Source: Chryseobacterium taklimakanense
GTDB lineage: Bacteria > Bacteroidota > Bacteroidia > Flavobacteriales > Weeksellaceae
Reading direction: 5' to 3'
DNA length: 64,000 nucleotides
Assembly (NCBI RefSeq): GCF_900187185.1
Contig: NZ_LT906465.1
Span: 372,001 to 436,000, forward strand
How positions within the stretch are numbered: the first letter of the stretch is position 1; each line of letters begins with the position of its first letter. The translations under genes were made by a program, and so were the position numbers. Shown here piece by piece: positions 35,739-44,200 of the stretch. A model generated the notes under the pieces. The model was not told the DNA's origin and made no database searches. It was given only the letters and a program-made list of their open reading frames with translations.

Positions 35739-36187
35739 TTTTCGAATATAATAATATAAGAATATCCATATCTCAAACAGTAATAGACGGATTAAACAAC
35801 TTCAAACAGACAGGTAAAAAATTAGAAGCTGGTGGAGTTTTAATGGGTTCTATTTTTCACGACAGAATTGAAATTTTAAGAATAAGTATTCCAACTCCTT
35901 TTGATAAAAGTAATCGTTATGGATTTGTAAGAGATAAAAGGTCTGCAAAAATATTTATAGATTATGAATTTGTAAATAGTAAAGGAAAAATTATATACTT
36001 AGGAGAGTGGCATTCACATCCAGAAGATTATCCAACTCCTTCGTCCCAAGATATAAAAATGATTCGTGAGCAATATAATGAAAACGTATTTGATGAAAAA
36101 TTCTTATTAATGCTAATTTTAGGTAGAAAAGATATTTATTTGTCAATATTTGATGGAAAAGAAATACATCAATTGGTAATTCTGTAA
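35735..36187 (+). CDS. cap3: CBASS Cap3, JAB-family deconjugating protease
   Basis: The 150-residue protein has a complete JAMM zinc motif: Glu31 in EAGGVLMG, His93 and His95 in EWHSHPED, Ser103 and Asp106 in TPSSQD. It should cut the Cap2-made conjugates and so restrain the system. The start overlaps cap2 by 4 bp. It is the last gene of the element; a strong hairpin terminator follows about 100 bp later. Confidence 0.92.
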   Translation: MIFEYNNIRISISQTVIDGLNNFKQTGKKLEAGGVLMGSIFHDRIEILRISIPTPFDKSNRYGFVRDKRSAKIFIDYEFVNSKGKIIYLGEWHSHPEDYPTPSSQDIKMIREQYNENVFDEKFLLMLILGRKDIYLSIFDGKEIHQLVIL

Positions 36188-36255
36188 CTGCTTAATTAAT
36201 GCTTACCCCAAAAATCTAATCCATTACTATTAAATCAATATTAAAAATAAAATAA

Positions 36256-36275
36256 TAGCACCTATTTTAGCACCT
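36256..36275. repeat. Subterminal 20-bp repeat, right copy
   Basis: This is identical to 20261-20280 (two TAGCACCT units) and lies about 40 bp inside the right att core, in the gap after cap3. Placement inside both ends of the element suggests a recombinase binding site. Confidence 0.75.
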
Positions 36276-36283
36276 CAAAATAT

Positions 36284-36316
36284 AAATCCCTGTAAGTAAG
36301 CCACTTACAGGGATTT
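36284..36316. terminator. Strong hairpin terminator at the right end of the element
   Basis: AAATCCCTGTAAGT and ACTTACAGGGATTT form a perfect 14-bp stem with loop AAGCC, followed by T bases on the plus strand. It ends the CBASS operon and, read on the minus strand, lies just past the tRNA-Ser 3' end. Confidence 0.85.
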
Positions 36317-36333
36317 TTGCGGAGAGAGAGGGA
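36316..36333. repeat. Right attachment site of the integrative element
   Basis: TTTGCGGAGAGAGAGGGA covers the last bases of tRNA-Ser (acceptor and T-arm side) and is identical to 20126-20143. The tRNA stays intact on this side. Confidence 0.85.
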
Positions 36334-36404
36334 TTCGAACCCCCGGACCTGTTACAGTCAACGGTTTTCAAGACCGCCGCAATCGACCACTCTGCCATCT
36401 CTCC
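36320..36404 (-). tRNA. tRNA-Ser (anticodon TGA)
   Basis: The minus strand folds as a serine tRNA: acceptor GGAGAGA with TCTCTCC plus discriminator G, D arm GCAGAGTGGTCGATTGC, anticodon loop CTTGAAA, a long variable arm (TTGACTGTAACAGG) and T arm GGGTTCGAATCCC. No CCA is encoded. It reads UCA codons. The integrative element entered at its 3' end without disrupting it. Confidence 0.95.
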
Positions 36405-36431
36405 AACAAAACGTTTCCGTTTTGAGTGGTG

Positions 36432-36463
36432 CAAATATAAGGTGCTTTTGTATTTTGAGCAAA
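36432..36463 (-). promoter_or_regulatory. Promoter of tRNA-Ser
   Basis: Minus-strand TATATTTG (36432-36439) and TTTG (36460-36463) lie 20 bp apart, the spacing of the Bacteroidota -7 and -33 elements, about 28 bp before the tRNA. Confidence 0.75.
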
Positions 36464-36510
36464 TTATTTTAGCAAAATTCTTTTAAAGCCTTTGTTTTCA
36501 GGTTAAAAAA

Positions 36511-36876
36511 TTAGCTTTTCATTAAATGGGAACCCACAAAAACAGCTGCGAGCCCCACGAATACACTCAAAAGTACATAGGCAACAAGCACAAAGCTGTT
36601 GCCGCTTTGCCATAACGAATAATTTTCTGCAGAAAAAGTAGAAAATGTGGTAAAGCCGCCACAAAAACCTGCAATCAGAAAGAACTTCAGCTGGCTGTCA
36701 GTTTTAAAAAAATACGCAGAGAATAATCCGATCAGGAAACAACCAATTATATTCACTACAAAAGTGCCCACCGGAAAACTGCTGATATTCCACAGTTTCT
36801 GGGTATGTTTTGAAATGAGGAAGCGCAGGACGCTCCCCAGTCCGCCACCAAGAAATATGTAGAGAATTTGTTTCAA
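36511..36876 (-). CDS. crcB: Fluoride exporter CrcB
   Basis: The 121-residue protein has four membrane helices and the family motifs GGGLGSVLRF at the start and GFCGGFTTFSTFSAE in the middle (about 70-85). CrcB/Fluc dimers form a fluoride channel that removes the ion from the cytoplasm. The start fits the family length. A fluoride riboswitch is not evident in the 127 bp upstream. The gene stands alone, leftward, next to trxB. Confidence 0.95.
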   Translation of the reverse strand: MKQILYIFLGGGLGSVLRFLISKHTQKLWNISSFPVGTFVVNIIGCFLIGLFSAYFFKTDSQLKFFLIAGFCGGFTTFSTFSAENYSLWQSGNSFVLVAYVLLSVFVGLAAVFVGSHLMKS

Positions 36877-37003
36877 TTTTAGCGTAAGTTCTTCCGAGAT
36901 AAACCCTTCGGCAGGCCCAAGGTGACATTCTCTGATGTTTAGGGGTTAAAGTTTTAAATTGTAAATTAAAAATTTACCATTCACCATAATTACTCCTTCA
37001 CTC

Positions 37004-37942
37004 CTATTGCAATTCTGCCAGATATTTTTCCGCATCCATGGCTGCCATACAACCTGTCCCGGCAGCAGTAATGGCTTGCCTGTATACATGATCCTGAACA
37101 TCTCCCGCAGCAAAAACACCCGGCAAATTGGTTTTGGTGGAGCCCGGAACCGTTACGATATAACCATTTTCGTCCGTATTAATCTGATCTTTGAAAATTT
37201 CGGTATTGGGCTTGTGACCAATCGCAATAAAAATGCCGTGAACGTCAATCTTAGACGTTTCCTGTGTTTGGTTATTAATGACCACTGCCCTTTCTACCAA
37301 ACCGTTTTCCCCTTCGATACCGATCAGCTCGTGGTGGAACTTTACTTCGATGTTTGGCGTATTTTTTACACGGTGGATCATCGCTTTTGAGGCACGGAAC
37401 TCATCACGGCGAACCAGCATGGTTACCTTATTGGTGAGTTTTGCCAGGTAAGTGGCTTCTTCCGCTGCTGTGTCTCCCGCTCCTACTACGATGACATCTT
37501 TGCCTTTATAAAAAAATCCGTCACACGTTGCGCAGGCTGAAACGCCGCCGCCGGCGTATTTCTTTTCATCCTCCAGTCCGAGATACTTTGCTGTGGCGCC
37601 GGTTGATATAATCACTGTTTTTGCAAGAATTTCCTTGTTGCCCGCCCAAAGTTTATGGATCCCTCCTGCTTCATTGCTGAACTCCACTTTGGTAATCATT
37701 TCGTAGTGAACTTTGGTATCGAAACGCTCGGCCTGTTTTTGCAGCTGCATCATCATTTCGGGGCCGGTAACACCGTCAGGATATCCCGGAAAGTTATCCA
37801 CTTCGGTAGTGGTGGTAAGTTGCCCGCCCGGTTCGAGGCCGGTGTAAAGCTGTGGTTTAAGGTCTGCTCTTGCAGCATAAATCGCCGCTGTAAATCCGGA
37901 TGGGCCGGAACCGACGATGACGCAGTCGTGTATGTTTTCCAT
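37004..37942 (-). CDS. trxB: Thioredoxin reductase
   Basis: The 312-residue flavoprotein has the FAD-binding GSGPSGFTAAIYAARA (about 11-26), the redox pair in ACATCDGFF (Cys about 136 and 139), the NADPH-binding GAGDTAAEEA and the C-terminal FAAGDVQD. It passes electrons from NADPH to thioredoxin in the cytoplasm. Length and motifs are complete. Confidence 0.97.
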   Translation of the reverse strand: MENIHDCVIVGSGPSGFTAAIYAARADLKPQLYTGLEPGGQLTTTTEVDNFPGYPDGVTGPEMMMQLQKQAERFDTKVHYEMITKVEFSNEAGGIHKLWAGNKEILAKTVIISTGATAKYLGLEDEKKYAGGGVSACATCDGFFYKGKDVIVVGAGDTAAEEATYLAKLTNKVTMLVRRDEFRASKAMIHRVKNTPNIEVKFHHELIGIEGENGLVERAVVINNQTQETSKIDVHGIFIAIGHKPNTEIFKDQINTDENGYIVTVPGSTKTNLPGVFAAGDVQDHVYRQAITAAGTGCMAAMDAEKYLAELQ

Positions 37943-38130
37943 AAAATTTTAGTTTCGGGGTTAGAGTTTCAAATTTCAGGTTCATTCTGAAAAATGACCT
38001 TCAAAAATCGGGAATTTATTTTGGTTGAGGAATTTTTTTGTGATGAATTTTGTCAATGAGGGTTTTCGAAGAAAGTTGGGTAATCTGAGAAGGAAGGTAT
38101 GTGTACTTATAACCCAACCGCAAGTTTAGG

Positions 38131-38222
38131 ACTGCATGCGCCCCGGATTGCAGCGGTTACCCCGCAGTGCAGCCGCGGAACGCAGTGGAGCGGCGAAACG
38201 AGGAGTATGAGCGGAAAGCCGG
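38131..38222. repeat. GC-rich intergenic repeat-like element
   Basis: In an otherwise AT-rich gap (37943-38431, no gene) this stretch is strongly GC-rich, with repeated GCAGTG/CGCAGT and GCGG motifs and complementary ends (CCGGATTGC near 38142, AAAGCCGG at 38215-38222). It resembles dispersed intergenic elements of flavobacterial genomes, from memory. It has no coding frame. Confidence 0.5.
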
Positions 38223-38240
38223 AAATGTGCGCCCAAAATA

Positions 38241-38370
38241 TAGTGGATAAGTGGTTGAGTAATTGAGTGGTTGAGTGGTTTAGTGGTTGAGTGGTTGAGT
38301 GGTTGAGTGGTTTAGTGGTTGAGTGGTTGAGTAATTGAGTGGTTGAGTAATTGAATGGTTTAGTGATGGT
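38241..38370. repeat. Tandem 8-bp repeat, about 15 units
   Basis: The unit GAGTGGTT repeats head to tail with variants GTTTAGTG and GAGTAATT. It lies between trxB and holA, both leftward, in a 489-bp stretch without genes. It is a simple-sequence array that would be expected to vary in copy number. Confidence 0.9.
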
Positions 38371-38431
38371 AATACATTCTTGCTAATTACGCTGCTGCAC
38401 CGGCTGTGGAACCTTACTAATTGCTTCCGCT

Positions 38432-39469
38432 TTAAAGTTTAACTTTTACTTTATCGATATTCAGGATTTTGTAAACCATTTCTTTCAGCAGTTCGCCGTC
38501 ATCGGTTTGGTTGACGCCAAGGCCTTTGCTTTTCAAATCCGTTTCGCGGAGGATGGAAATGATTTTGGTGGCATGTTTCAGCGGATAGGAACGGGCGGCT
38601 TCGGCATAATCCTTTACAAAAAACGGGAGGATGCCCAATTCTGAGGCGATGGCCTGCTGACTTTGGCCGTGCATTGTATGGTAAATAATGATGTTGGAGA
38701 AGTAAAAATATAAATTCCCCATCATCTTTACAAAGGGCGTGCTATTGCGGTTTTTGCCGATGTAGTAAGCTATTTTCATAGCTTTTTCGGCGTTTTTCTG
38801 TCCGAGGGCCTTCTGAAGCTCGAAAACATTGAAATCCTTGCTGATACCGATGTGCATCTCAACCAGTTTTTCGTCGAGAATTTCACCCTCCTTCAAAATC
38901 ATTTTCAGTTTGGAAAGTTCGTTGGCAATTCTCGACAAATCGTTGCCAAGATATTCGGCAAGAAGATGCGAAATGTTGGGCGCAGTTTTTATGCCCAGAG
39001 CAAAGCATTCATCGGCAATCCATTTGGCAAGGTTCCATTCTTTTACGGGTTCGCTTAAGAAAAGTTGCCCGTTTTTCTGAAGAGTTTTAGCAAATTTCTT
39101 CCGCGAATCTACTTTTTTGTGCTTGTGTGCGAATACCAAAATGGTGGTGGGAACCGGATTTTCAATGTAAGATTCCAGGATTTTGCATTCATCTTCCCCG
39201 AATTTTAAATCCTGGGCTTCTTTTACGATAATCAGGTTATAATTGCCAAACATCGGAAACTGCTGCGCCAAAGAAATTATTTCGGCAATATTGGTGTCCT
39301 TTCCGTAAGTTACGGTTTGCCCGAAGGCTTTTTCGTCTTCCTCCAGCACATCATTTTCAAAAGATTTTACGGCGACATCGATGTAGTAAGGCTCCTCGCC
39401 ATGCAGGAAATAAACGGGCAAAAATGCTTTATTTTTAATACTTTTGAGGATTGAATCCAATTCTTTCAT
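38432..39469 (-). CDS. holA: DNA polymerase III subunit delta
   Basis: The 345-residue protein begins MKELDSILKSIKNKAFLPVYFLHGEEPYYID, typical of the clamp-loader delta subunit, with the conserved YNLIIVKEAQ region and a three-domain AAA+ build without a working Walker loop. It opens the beta clamp. It diverges from the nuclease-like gene at 39475 with only 5 bp between starts, a conserved pairing in this group as far as I recall. Confidence 0.92.
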   Translation of the reverse strand: MKELDSILKSIKNKAFLPVYFLHGEEPYYIDVAVKSFENDVLEEDEKAFGQTVTYGKDTNIAEIISLAQQFPMFGNYNLIIVKEAQDLKFGEDECKILESYIENPVPTTILVFAHKHKKVDSRKKFAKTLQKNGQLFLSEPVKEWNLAKWIADECFALGIKTAPNISHLLAEYLGNDLSRIANELSKLKMILKEGEILDEKLVEMHIGISKDFNVFELQKALGQKNAEKAMKIAYYIGKNRNSTPFVKMMGNLYFYFSNIIIYHTMHGQSQQAIASELGILPFFVKDYAEAARSYPLKHATKIISILRETDLKSKGLGVNQTDDGELLKEMVYKILNIDKVKVKL

Positions 39470-39474
39470 AGCCG

Positions 39475-39909
39475 ATGGAACTTCCGAAACTGAACTTTGC
39501 GGAAACTTTTGATTTTAAATTCAGGAAAGACAAAGATAAATTTTTTATTTATGATTTACCCCGAAAATCGTGGCTTTTGCTCACGCCCGAAGAATGGGTT
39601 CGCCAGCACTGGATACACCATTTCCTGACCGTGAAGGGCTACTCGGCTTCCGCACTTGTAAGCGAAAAAAAAGTAGTACTGAACGGCCTTACCAAACGAC
39701 TCGACCTTTTGATTACAGAAAAAACACTTCCGAAAATTCTAGTGGAATGCAAAGCGCCCGTAATAAAACTCACCGAGAAAACATTTGAACAGACTGCCCG
39801 CTACAACTCTATAATTGGAGCAAAAGAAATTATTTTAAGCAACGGTTTGCAGCATATTAATGCACGGTTAACAGAAAACGGGTACGAATTTTATAGTTTT
39901 GAATATTGA
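39475..39909 (+). CDS. HsdR N-terminal domain-like nuclease protein
   Basis: The 144-residue protein is a stand-alone PD-(D/E)xK fold: LTKRLDLLI (Asp near residue 74) and KILVECKAP (Glu and Lys near 88-90), as in HSDR_N_2 proteins. A C-terminal segment (TARYNSIIGAKEIILSNGLQH) is also typical. Bacteroidota carry it beside holA without restriction partners, so a DNA repair role is more likely than defence (inference). Confidence 0.85.
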   Translation: MELPKLNFAETFDFKFRKDKDKFFIYDLPRKSWLLLTPEEWVRQHWIHHFLTVKGYSASALVSEKKVVLNGLTKRLDLLITEKTLPKILVECKAPVIKLTEKTFEQTARYNSIIGAKEIILSNGLQHINARLTENGYEFYSFEY

Positions 39910-39975
39910 TTAATTTAAACAGGGAAAAAACTTAAAATCCACAGGTATCATGTGCTGTGGTTTAAAACCCATATT

Positions 39976-40587
39976 ATGGCAATTAAAAACATTATCTTCG
40001 ATTTTGGCGGAGTTCTGATGGACTGGAACCCGCGTTATTTTTTTAAAGATTATTTCAACGATGATGAAAAGATGGAATTTTTCCTGAAAAATGTCGCCGT
40101 GGATGATTGGAATGCAGAGCAGGACCGCGGAAGGACTTTAAAGGAGGGAACTGAAATTCTGATTGAAAAGTATCCGGACTGGGAAAAAGAAGTTCGTGCT
40201 TATTACGACAACTGGACCACGATGCTGCGTTCGGATATTCCTAAAAATGTGGAAGTTTTAAGAAAACTGGCCGATACAGATTACGAACTCTTCGGACTGA
40301 CCAACTGGTCGCACGAAACGTTTCCTTACGCGTTGGCGAATTATGATTTTTTCGAATTATTCAAAGGGAAAATCGTGGTTTCCGGCGAGGAAAAACTGAT
40401 AAAGCCGGATCCGAAAATCTGGGAATTACTGCTGGATCGCTACAACATTAAGGCAGAAGAATCCGTGTTTATTGACGACAACGCGAAAAATATCGAAGCT
40501 GCAAAAACTTTGGGATTCATCACGGTGCATGTGACGGAGGAGACGGACTTGCAGACAGAACTGGAAAAACTTGGTGTTGTGATTTAA
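39976..40587 (+). CDS. HAD-family hydrolase
   Basis: From ATG 39976 (MAIKNIIFDFGGVLMDW) the protein has 203 residues; an upstream GTG at 39952 adds eight unlikely residues. The four HAD motifs are present: DFGGVL (nucleophile Asp), LTNWS, the Lys in KPDPKIWE, and FIDDNAKNIEAA. The cap region is small and helical (subclass I), as in haloacid dehalogenase-like phosphatases. The substrate is not evident. The 233 bp after it hold no gene or clear signal. Confidence 0.92.
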   Translation: MAIKNIIFDFGGVLMDWNPRYFFKDYFNDDEKMEFFLKNVAVDDWNAEQDRGRTLKEGTEILIEKYPDWEKEVRAYYDNWTTMLRSDIPKNVEVLRKLADTDYELFGLTNWSHETFPYALANYDFFELFKGKIVVSGEEKLIKPDPKIWELLLDRYNIKAEESVFIDDNAKNIEAAKTLGFITVHVTEETDLQTELEKLGVVI

Positions 40588-40820
40588 GCTCCCGAGAACC
40601 GCACACACTACGCCGATTTTCACAGAGGTTTTTCCGGCATAATTTTCCGGCGCCTGGAATGTAATTTTGGCAGAAGGTGCTCACAGTTTTTAGCCCAAAG
40701 TTCACCAAATTTTGCGGCGGCGAAGGTGCTTTTAAATAAGAATGTCAAATATGGTCATAATACCGAAGCACATTCTTTAGAAAATGAAGTGAATTTTGTG
40801 ATCCACTTCGCCCACGCGGT

Positions 40821-41189
40821 TTAACGCTCCTCTCTGTGGACCAAATCCAGCGAAAACGCCGGCAGGCAAAGCGACATATACTCACATTCCTCTTCAAAAG
40901 GATTGCTGTAGCGCACCCGGGCGCCTTTCTGAACCCAAATGCTTTCCCCTTTCCTAAGAACTACCGTTTCTCCGTCGATTTCAAACTGTTTTTTGCCGGA
41001 AATAATATAGGTGAATTCATCAAATTCCGGGGTTTGATGCGGCTCGCTCCAACCAGCAGGTGCCACCATGCGCGCTATGGAAACATTTGAATTACCGGTG
41101 GAATTTCCCCAGTGTTCTTCAATCAGTTTTCCGTCGGTGGTTGGTACTGCAAACGGTGACTTTTGGATTTTATATTTCGACATATTCAA
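40821..41189 (-). CDS. Cupin-domain protein
   Basis: The 122-residue single cupin has motif 1 (GWSEPHQTPEFDEFTYIISG, with the His/Glu metal ligands) and a weaker motif 2 (GARVRYSNPFEEECEY, lacking the usual His). It probably binds a small molecule or metal. The substrate is unknown. Confidence 0.85.
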   Translation of the reverse strand: MNMSKYKIQKSPFAVPTTDGKLIEEHWGNSTGNSNVSIARMVAPAGWSEPHQTPEFDEFTYIISGKKQFEIDGETVVLRKGESIWVQKGARVRYSNPFEEECEYMSLCLPAFSLDLVHREER

Positions 41190-41228
41190 TTAAAAATTAA
41201 AGGTATATAGAAATATTTATTATAAAAA

Positions 41229-41258
41229 AAACAGCTCAATGAGAGAGCCGTTTTTAAA
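41229..41258 (-). terminator. Terminator of ccsBA
   Basis: On the minus strand ACGGCTC and GAGCTGT pair (one G-T wobble) around the loop TCTCATT, followed by T8, 15 bp past the stop of the leftward ccsBA gene. Confidence 0.8.
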
Positions 41259-41272
41259 TTATTAAAACAGTT

Positions 41273-44200
41273 TTAAGCCTTGTTACTGTGAAACTTTTTA
41301 TATTTAAAATAAGACCACACCGAAATTATAAACATCGTGGCCAAGCTTAAATACACCCAGATTGGCACCGGGATTGGGTCGCCGGTGGCATATGAGTGAA
41401 GCCCTGAAAGATAGTAATTCACACCGAAATACGTCATAAACACTGAGCAGATTGCGAAGAGCGCTGCTACGTGAAATGCCCATCTTCCGCGCAGTCCAGG
41501 AACCAAACGCATGTGAAGAACGAACGCATAAACCATCACGGAAACAAAGGCCCAGGTTTCTTTCGGGTCCCAGCTCCAGTATCTGCCCCAGGATTCATTG
41601 GCCCAGATGCCTCCCATAAAAGTACCAATGGTAAGAGCATAAAGCCCAATCGTAAGCGACATTTCTGAAACAATTGTAAGCTCCCTGATGGTTGTACTGT
41701 CGTGAATTTTAAAATTTGCCCGATTGGTTATGATGTAAAATAAAAGCGAAATGACTGCGATAATCATCGACAGGCCGAAGAATCCATAACTCGACACAAT
41801 GATTGCCACGTGAATAATCAGCCAGTATGATTTAAGTACCGGAACCAAAGGTGTAATCTGTGGATCGAGTGCTGAACCGCCGTGTGCAAAGCCCATCATC
41901 AGAACTGCGACCATAAATCCGGCCGCCGGAATCAGAGTATTCGAGTTTTTGTATAGAACCAGACCTGCCGTAATACCCACCCATGAGATAAATACAATCG
42001 CCTCATACCCGTTACTCCACGGAGCATGTCCGGAAATATACCATCTGCCGGCCAATCCCAAAAACTGAAGGAAATAACCCACGCTGCCGATAATAATCAA
42101 GGCCTTAATGATTTTTCGCAGAACCTGACTTGGCCTGAAAAGTTCAATGAAACCTAAAACTACCAGCAACCCTCCGATTAATGTATAGAAAATAAGCAGT
42201 TTGAAGTTGATATTGATCTTATTCATGAACACTTCCAAATCTACCTTTTGCTTGGCTGGAACCACATTTTTGCCCCATGTCTGCTGATATTCTGAAAGTT
42301 TTTTAAGCTCAGCGTCAGCTTTTGCCCAGCTTCCGCTATTCTGTGCATCAAGAACGGCTGAAAAATAAGGGCCCATCACGGCCTGGGATTCCATGTCCGG
42401 TTCGAAATTCTGGTCCAGCCATGAATGCCATGTTGAGTTCGGATCATTTTTCACCGGTACAATCCGCATCAGTTGGCCACTGAAAAATTCATTGAAAATC
42501 TGAACTTTATCATTCAGTTCAATCACGCCCTTGTCATACATATCCTGTTCAGCAGGTTTCTTTCTAAAAGCTATTTGGTAATCTTCTTCCAGAATATAAG
42601 TCAGGTTTCCGTTGGCATCAGAAGGAAACATATTCATCAGCGAAGTATAACCGTCTTCGTTGGCTTTCACCTTTTGCTTCAGCCGGTCACCCCCTTGGCT
42701 TACCTTGATTAAAGGAACCATCGCCCAACTTGGCGCGTCGGTATTGATGGAAAGGAACCACTGTTCGGCCGTGAGAGACTTACCGTCTTTTCCTTTGAAA
42801 GTATCGTGTTTATAAAGTTTTCTTAGAACATTCAACGCCTGCGTATTGATCGGAACGATCCTTCCTTCAATATTCTGCACCAAAAGGTAACCGAATTTAT
42901 CGGCGTGCTCTTTTGAAATTTTCACCCTCGCAATCGCTTCATCCGGCGTAATCATCCGCATGGTCTGGAACGACCTCGCTACTGAATTTTGTTGCGGTTG
43001 TGTCTGCTGTGGCTGAACATCTACGGGTTGGTGGTTGCTGTCGTGCACGCTTCCGTCCGGGTGCGTGTGTATTTCCTGCTGTGCTGTGGTTTTGTTTTTG
43101 CCACTTCCGTCATCCGTGCCGTGGGTTTCAATTTTTTGAGCATTTAAACCTAAGGTTAAAACCAGGGCAACAGCTGCGGCAGTTTTCTTTTTATTAATGG
43201 ATTTGAGCATTGAATTCAGTTTCCAGAAGTGGGTTCCTTTCCAGAAGAAAATCATAAACATGGATGTAAACAGGAAGAAATAACCAATATAAGTGATTAA
43301 AGTTCCCCAGAAATCATGGTTAACAGAAAGGTGCGTCCCTTTTCTGTCCTGATCGAAACTGGCCTGGAAGAAACGGTACCCTTTATGGTTGAGAACGTGG
43401 TTCATATAAATTTTGTACGGTGTCTGCCTGCCTTCATCAATGATCTGAACGTGGCTTTCATAAGCACTCGGCGAGGAACTTCCAGGATATGTTTCAATCA
43501 CGAAATCATCGAGTTTAAGCGCAAACGGTGTGTTATAAATCTTCGGACCGAAGCCTACCATAATATTCATGCCATCCAAAGTAATTTGTTTGAAAAGGTT
43601 CGGGTTCCCCTTTTCCACCGGTAATTCTACAACCTGTTTTGTTTTCGGCCCCTGAACTTCTATTGTAAGGGCGTCCGGAACTGCCTGATCTTTCTTGCGG
43701 TCGCCTTCGTAAGCCATCAGTTTACCTTTTCTGATGCCTTCGGGAACTACAATCCTGATATCATTGCCAATGGTGTAAAGGCTTCTAAGGGCCAGCGGCT
43801 GGTATTCATTTCCTTTCACGCTGTCTTTTTTCTGCGTTGCCATCGTCATATATTCTGCATCTACAGGAGTTTTAATCATCAGGTGTCCGTTTTCAGACTT
43901 GAATTCAATGGCACCATCAATCGGTCGGTTGAAGCTCACTAAAGTACCTTTCAGCGATTTTGATTCACCATTTTTCAGGAAATAATTTACCCTTCCATTA
44001 TCTCCGGCATAAACAAAATGCAGGTATTCCTGGCCGTTTGCATCAGCAACAAGGCTGTCTTTTTTTCGTTGAATATAATCAAGGGCTTTCACAGAAATTT
44101 TCTCACCGTGGTAATCGTATGAAGATTTAAAATTCTTGTGAAGCGGCGACATCAGGTACGGTATATCCTTGTAATTCAGCACATCGCCATTTTTCTCAAT

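Larger units (their letters stand above)
20126..36333. mobile_element. Integrative mobilizable element in tRNA-Ser, about 16.2 kb
   Basis: The element is bounded by 18-bp direct repeats that copy the tRNA-Ser 3' end. It holds, left to right, integrase, unknown protein, HTH protein, helicase, repeat cluster, primase, MobC-like and relaxase proteins, a single-helix protein, a controller plus restriction-modification pair, and a type II CBASS operon. All genes are on the plus strand and AT-rich. There are no coupling-protein or conjugation-channel genes, so transfer would need a helper element. The defence genes form its cargo at the tRNA end. Confidence 0.88.

Noticed and set aside
20126-36333. 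Self-transmissible conjugative element
   Set aside because: There is no coupling protein and there are no tra genes between the att sites, so only mobilization by a helper is supported.
36877-37003. Possible fluoride riboswitch in the crcB leader
   Set aside because: The minus-strand leader has short hairpins (CCGAAGGG, CTCGG), but the conserved fluoride-aptamer blocks I know, such as GGCUGAUG, are not present.
38241-38370. CRISPR array
   Set aside because: The unit is only 8 bp, head to tail, without spacers, and no cas gene is nearby.
39475-39909. Restriction-system subunit from the HsdR-like domain
   Set aside because: There are no HsdM or HsdS partners; the gene sits in a conserved core position beside holA, so it is not counted as a defence gene.
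40588-40820. Gene or RNA in the gap between the HAD hydrolase and cupin genes
   Set aside because: There is no credible reading frame, hairpin terminator or recognisable RNA fold, only short open frames without family likeness.
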